Source: JAMXLO01 sp963812075 (GTDB taxonomy: Bacteria > Pseudomonadota > Alphaproteobacteria > Acetobacterales > Acetobacteraceae). From it: DNA of 64,000 nucleotides. The notes below the pieces were generated by a model that saw only the letters and a list, made by a program, of their open reading frames with translations, was not told the origin of the DNA and made no database searches. Shown here piece by piece: positions 62,511-64,000 of the stretch; the stretch's first letter is position 1; every line of letters starts with the position of its first letter. Position numbers and translations under genes: made by a program. The DNA is taken from the NCBI GenBank assembly GCA_963812075.1, contig CAWETN010000017.1, forward strand, positions 124,001 through 188,000, written 5' to 3'.

Positions 62511-62592
62511 GTCATTGCGAGGAGCGACGCGACGAAGCAAGCTCCATGGAAGAGCACCTCCATGGAGATTGCTTCGCTGCGCTCGCAATGAC
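62511..62592 (+). repeat. Palindromic intergenic repeat between the CoA-transferase and ThDP genes
   Basis: GTCATTGCGAGGAGCGACGC through CTCCATGG pairs with CCATGGAGATTGCTTCGC through GCTCGCAATGAC, an imperfect inverted repeat of about 35-base arms and a short spacer. The arms GTCATTGCGAGSRVCG and AAGCAATC are typical of a dispersed palindromic repeat found in many bacterial chromosomes. It sits inside a probable operon and would form a hairpin in the mRNA. Confidence 0.75.
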
Positions 62593-62619
62593 AGCTGAAC
62601 CCGAAGAGGAGACGCATCT

Positions 62620-64000
62620 ATGGCGGAACTGACCGGCTCGGAAATCCTCGCGAAGTGCCTGAAGAAGGAAGGCGTCGAGGACATCTTCTACATCATGGGC
62701 GGCCCGATGCTGCTGGCCGAGTCCACCTGCATCACCGAAGGCATCCGCATGATCGACGTCCGCCACGAACAGGCGGCGGCGTTCGCCTGCCAGGCCTATA
62801 GCCGGCTGCGGCAGACGCCGAGCGTGTGCATGGCAGCGTCGGGTCCCGGCGTGACCAATCTGATCACCGGCATGGCGAACGCGCTGATCGACTGCTGCCC
62901 GGTCGTCGCGTTCGGCGGCTCGAGCCCGATCAGCCAGTTCGGCCGCCAGGTGTTCCAGGAGATCGACCAGGTCAAGCTGATGGAGGGCTGCTGCAAGCAC
63001 GTCGATCGGGTGCACAACCTCAAGCGCATCCCGCAACAGGTGAACTTCGCGCTGCAGCGCGCGATGTCCGGCAAGCCTGGTCCGGTCTACGTCGATATGC
63101 CGGGCGACATCCTCTATCAGAAGATCGACGAGAATCTGGTCGACTGGAGCTTCGCGGGACGCAAGATGGATAGCCGCCCGCTCGGCGATCCCCGCCAGGT
63201 CAATGCGCTGGTGAAGGCGCTGGCGGAGGCGAAGCAGCCGCTGATCGTATCCGGTTCCGGCGTGATCTGGTCGCGCGCATGGACCGAGATGCAGGCTCTG
63301 GTCGAGGCCGCCGGTATCCCGTTCTACACCACTCCGCAGGGCCGCGGCGTCGTGCCGGACGATCATCCGTGCTCGTTCCTGACGATGCGCAACACGGCGT
63401 TCGCCGATGCGGACCTGATCATCGTACTCGGCACGCGGATGAACTACATCATCGGCCACGCCGCGCCGCCGCGCTTCGGCGGCAATGCGAAGATCGCCCG
63501 CATCGACATTGATCCCGAGGAGATCGCGGCTGCGGCACGCGGCGTCGATATTCCGATCGTCGGCGACTGCAAGATGGTCCTGGGCCAGCTGCTCGACGGC
63601 ATCAAGGGCAAGGTGACGCAGGACAGCTACAAGGCATGGCGGCAGAAGCTGGCGGACGGCGAGGCGCAGAAGCGCTCGGCGGCCGGCGCCAACAGGTACG
63701 CCGAGGACGGTGACATCCATCCGGTGCGCATGCTCGAGGAGGTCAAGAACTTCGCCAAACGCGACGCGATCCTGTGCGTCGACGGTCAGGAGACGCTGAA
63801 CTTCGGGCGGCAGACCATGCCGACGTTCTCGCCCGGGCACCGGCTGAACTCGGGACCGTTCGGCACGATGGGGGTCGGCCTGCCGTTCGGCGTGGGTGCC
63901 AAGGTGGCGTGCCCGGACAAGCAGGTGATCGTGGTGCACGGCGACGGCTCGATGGGCATGAACGCGATGGAGATGGACACCGCGATCCGTCACAAGATTC
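62620..64000 (+). CDS. ThDP-dependent enzyme (oxalyl-CoA decarboxylase / 2-hydroxyacyl-CoA lyase-like), C-terminus off the right edge
   Basis: At least 460 residues of a three-domain ThDP enzyme. The N-terminal Glu is in DVRHEQAAAFACQAYSRLRQ, followed by ASGPGVTNLITGMANALIDC and PGPVYVDMPGDILYQKID; the ThDP diphosphate motif VVHGDGSMGMNAMEMDTAI is near the right edge. The FGGSSPISQFGRQVFQEIDQ loop resembles oxalyl-CoA decarboxylase and HACL more than acetolactate synthase. Its substrate may be oxalyl-CoA or another 2-hydroxy/2-oxoacyl-CoA. GAGGAG precedes the ATG at 62620. Confidence 0.85.
   Translation, partial: MAELTGSEILAKCLKKEGVEDIFYIMGGPMLLAESTCITEGIRMIDVRHEQAAAFACQAYSRLRQTPSVCMAASGPGVTNLITGMANALIDCCPVVAFGGSSPISQFGRQVFQEIDQVKLMEGCCKHVDRVHNLKRIPQQVNFALQRAMSGKPGPVYVDMPGDILYQKIDENLVDWSFAGRKMDSRPLGDPRQVNALVKALAEAKQPLIVSGSGVIWSRAWTEMQALVEAAGIPFYTTPQGRGVVPDDHPCSFLTMRNTAFADADLIIVLGTRMNYIIGHAAPPRFGGNAKIARIDIDPEEIAAAARGVDIPIVGDCKMVLGQLLDGIKGKVTQDSYKAWRQKLADGEAQKRSAAGANRYAEDGDIHPVRMLEEVKNFAKRDAILCVDGQETLNFGRQTMPTFSPGHRLNSGPFGTMGVGLPFGVGAKVACPDKQVIVVHGDGSMGMNAMEMDTAIRHKI

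Noticed and set aside
1..64000. CRISPR array, integrase/att pair or transposase
   Set aside because: No regularly spaced repeats, no recombinase or DDE transposase family was seen; direct repeats at 10.9-14.5 kb are gene duplications.

Overview
The window is a GC-rich alphaproteobacterial chromosome segment. Gene content points to Rhodospirillales and most likely Acetobacteraceae: a DUF4167 protein beside prmC, a zinc-ribbon DinB, histone-deacetylase-like protein then xseB, a fabI/aroC/pdxH neighbourhood, DUF29, DUF1150 and DUF2092 proteins, PqiB/C/A and CoA-transferase/ThDP-enzyme pairs. This placement comes from gene families seen in the translation and was not tested against a database. 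Nothing marks it as plasmid or phage.

Layout. 1-10.2 kb: housekeeping and metabolic genes (enoyl-CoA hydratase, rpmB, prmC, DUF4167, dinB, ROK kinase, PQQ-type beta-propeller, amino-acid-type ABC binding protein, M23-like protein, TusA-like protein, deacetylase, xseB). 10.2-15.4 kb: an accessory stretch with a strong terminator, four small helical proteins in duplicated units, and a chemoreceptor lying between a small gene and a fragment of its paralogue. 15.3-21.7 kb: panE/SDR/isomerase/SDR genes, then an EmrAB-type efflux pair with its HxlR regulator. 21.7-28.5 kb: tlyA, a hypothetical gene, aroC, DUF29, fabI, pdxH and a two-domain kinase. 28.5-33.4 kb: a candidate peptide maturation and export cassette (periplasmic adaptor, C39-peptidase ABC exporter, short peptide gene, Cys-rich protein, caspase-fold-like protein). 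33.6 kb: tRNA-Thr. 33.7-43.9 kb: beta-barrel-like protein, lipoprotein, arylsulfatase, three exported proteins, and an MCE lipid-transport operon pqiB-pqiC-pqiA. 43.9-46.1 kb: TauE permease and an argD-like aminotransferase with a complete-looking leader-peptide attenuator. 46.3-52.7 kb: peptide-binding protein, amidohydrolase, second sulfatase, a peroxiredoxin-like gene with in-frame TGA at the redox-active Cys position, a lectin-like exported protein and small proteins. 52.9-57.1 kb: a shikimate/quinate uptake and catabolism operon. 57-64 kb: Deg-type protease, catalase-family protein, another ABC binding protein, then a class III CoA-transferase and a ThDP-dependent acyl-CoA lyase/decarboxylase.

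Most interesting points: (1) an argD-type aminotransferase preceded by a 25-residue reading frame with five consecutive Arg codons and mutually exclusive antiterminator and terminator hairpins; (2) a WxPYC-type peroxiredoxin with TGA in place of the first Cys and a hairpin just downstream, a selenoprotein candidate; (3) the C39 exporter cassette with two unfamiliar accessory proteins; (4) two identical FNR-type boxes.

Caution: about ten genes are interrupted by single-base shifts, including aroC three times. Several lie in G/C runs, so an unpolished assembly is a real possibility and should be excluded before anything is called a pseudogene.
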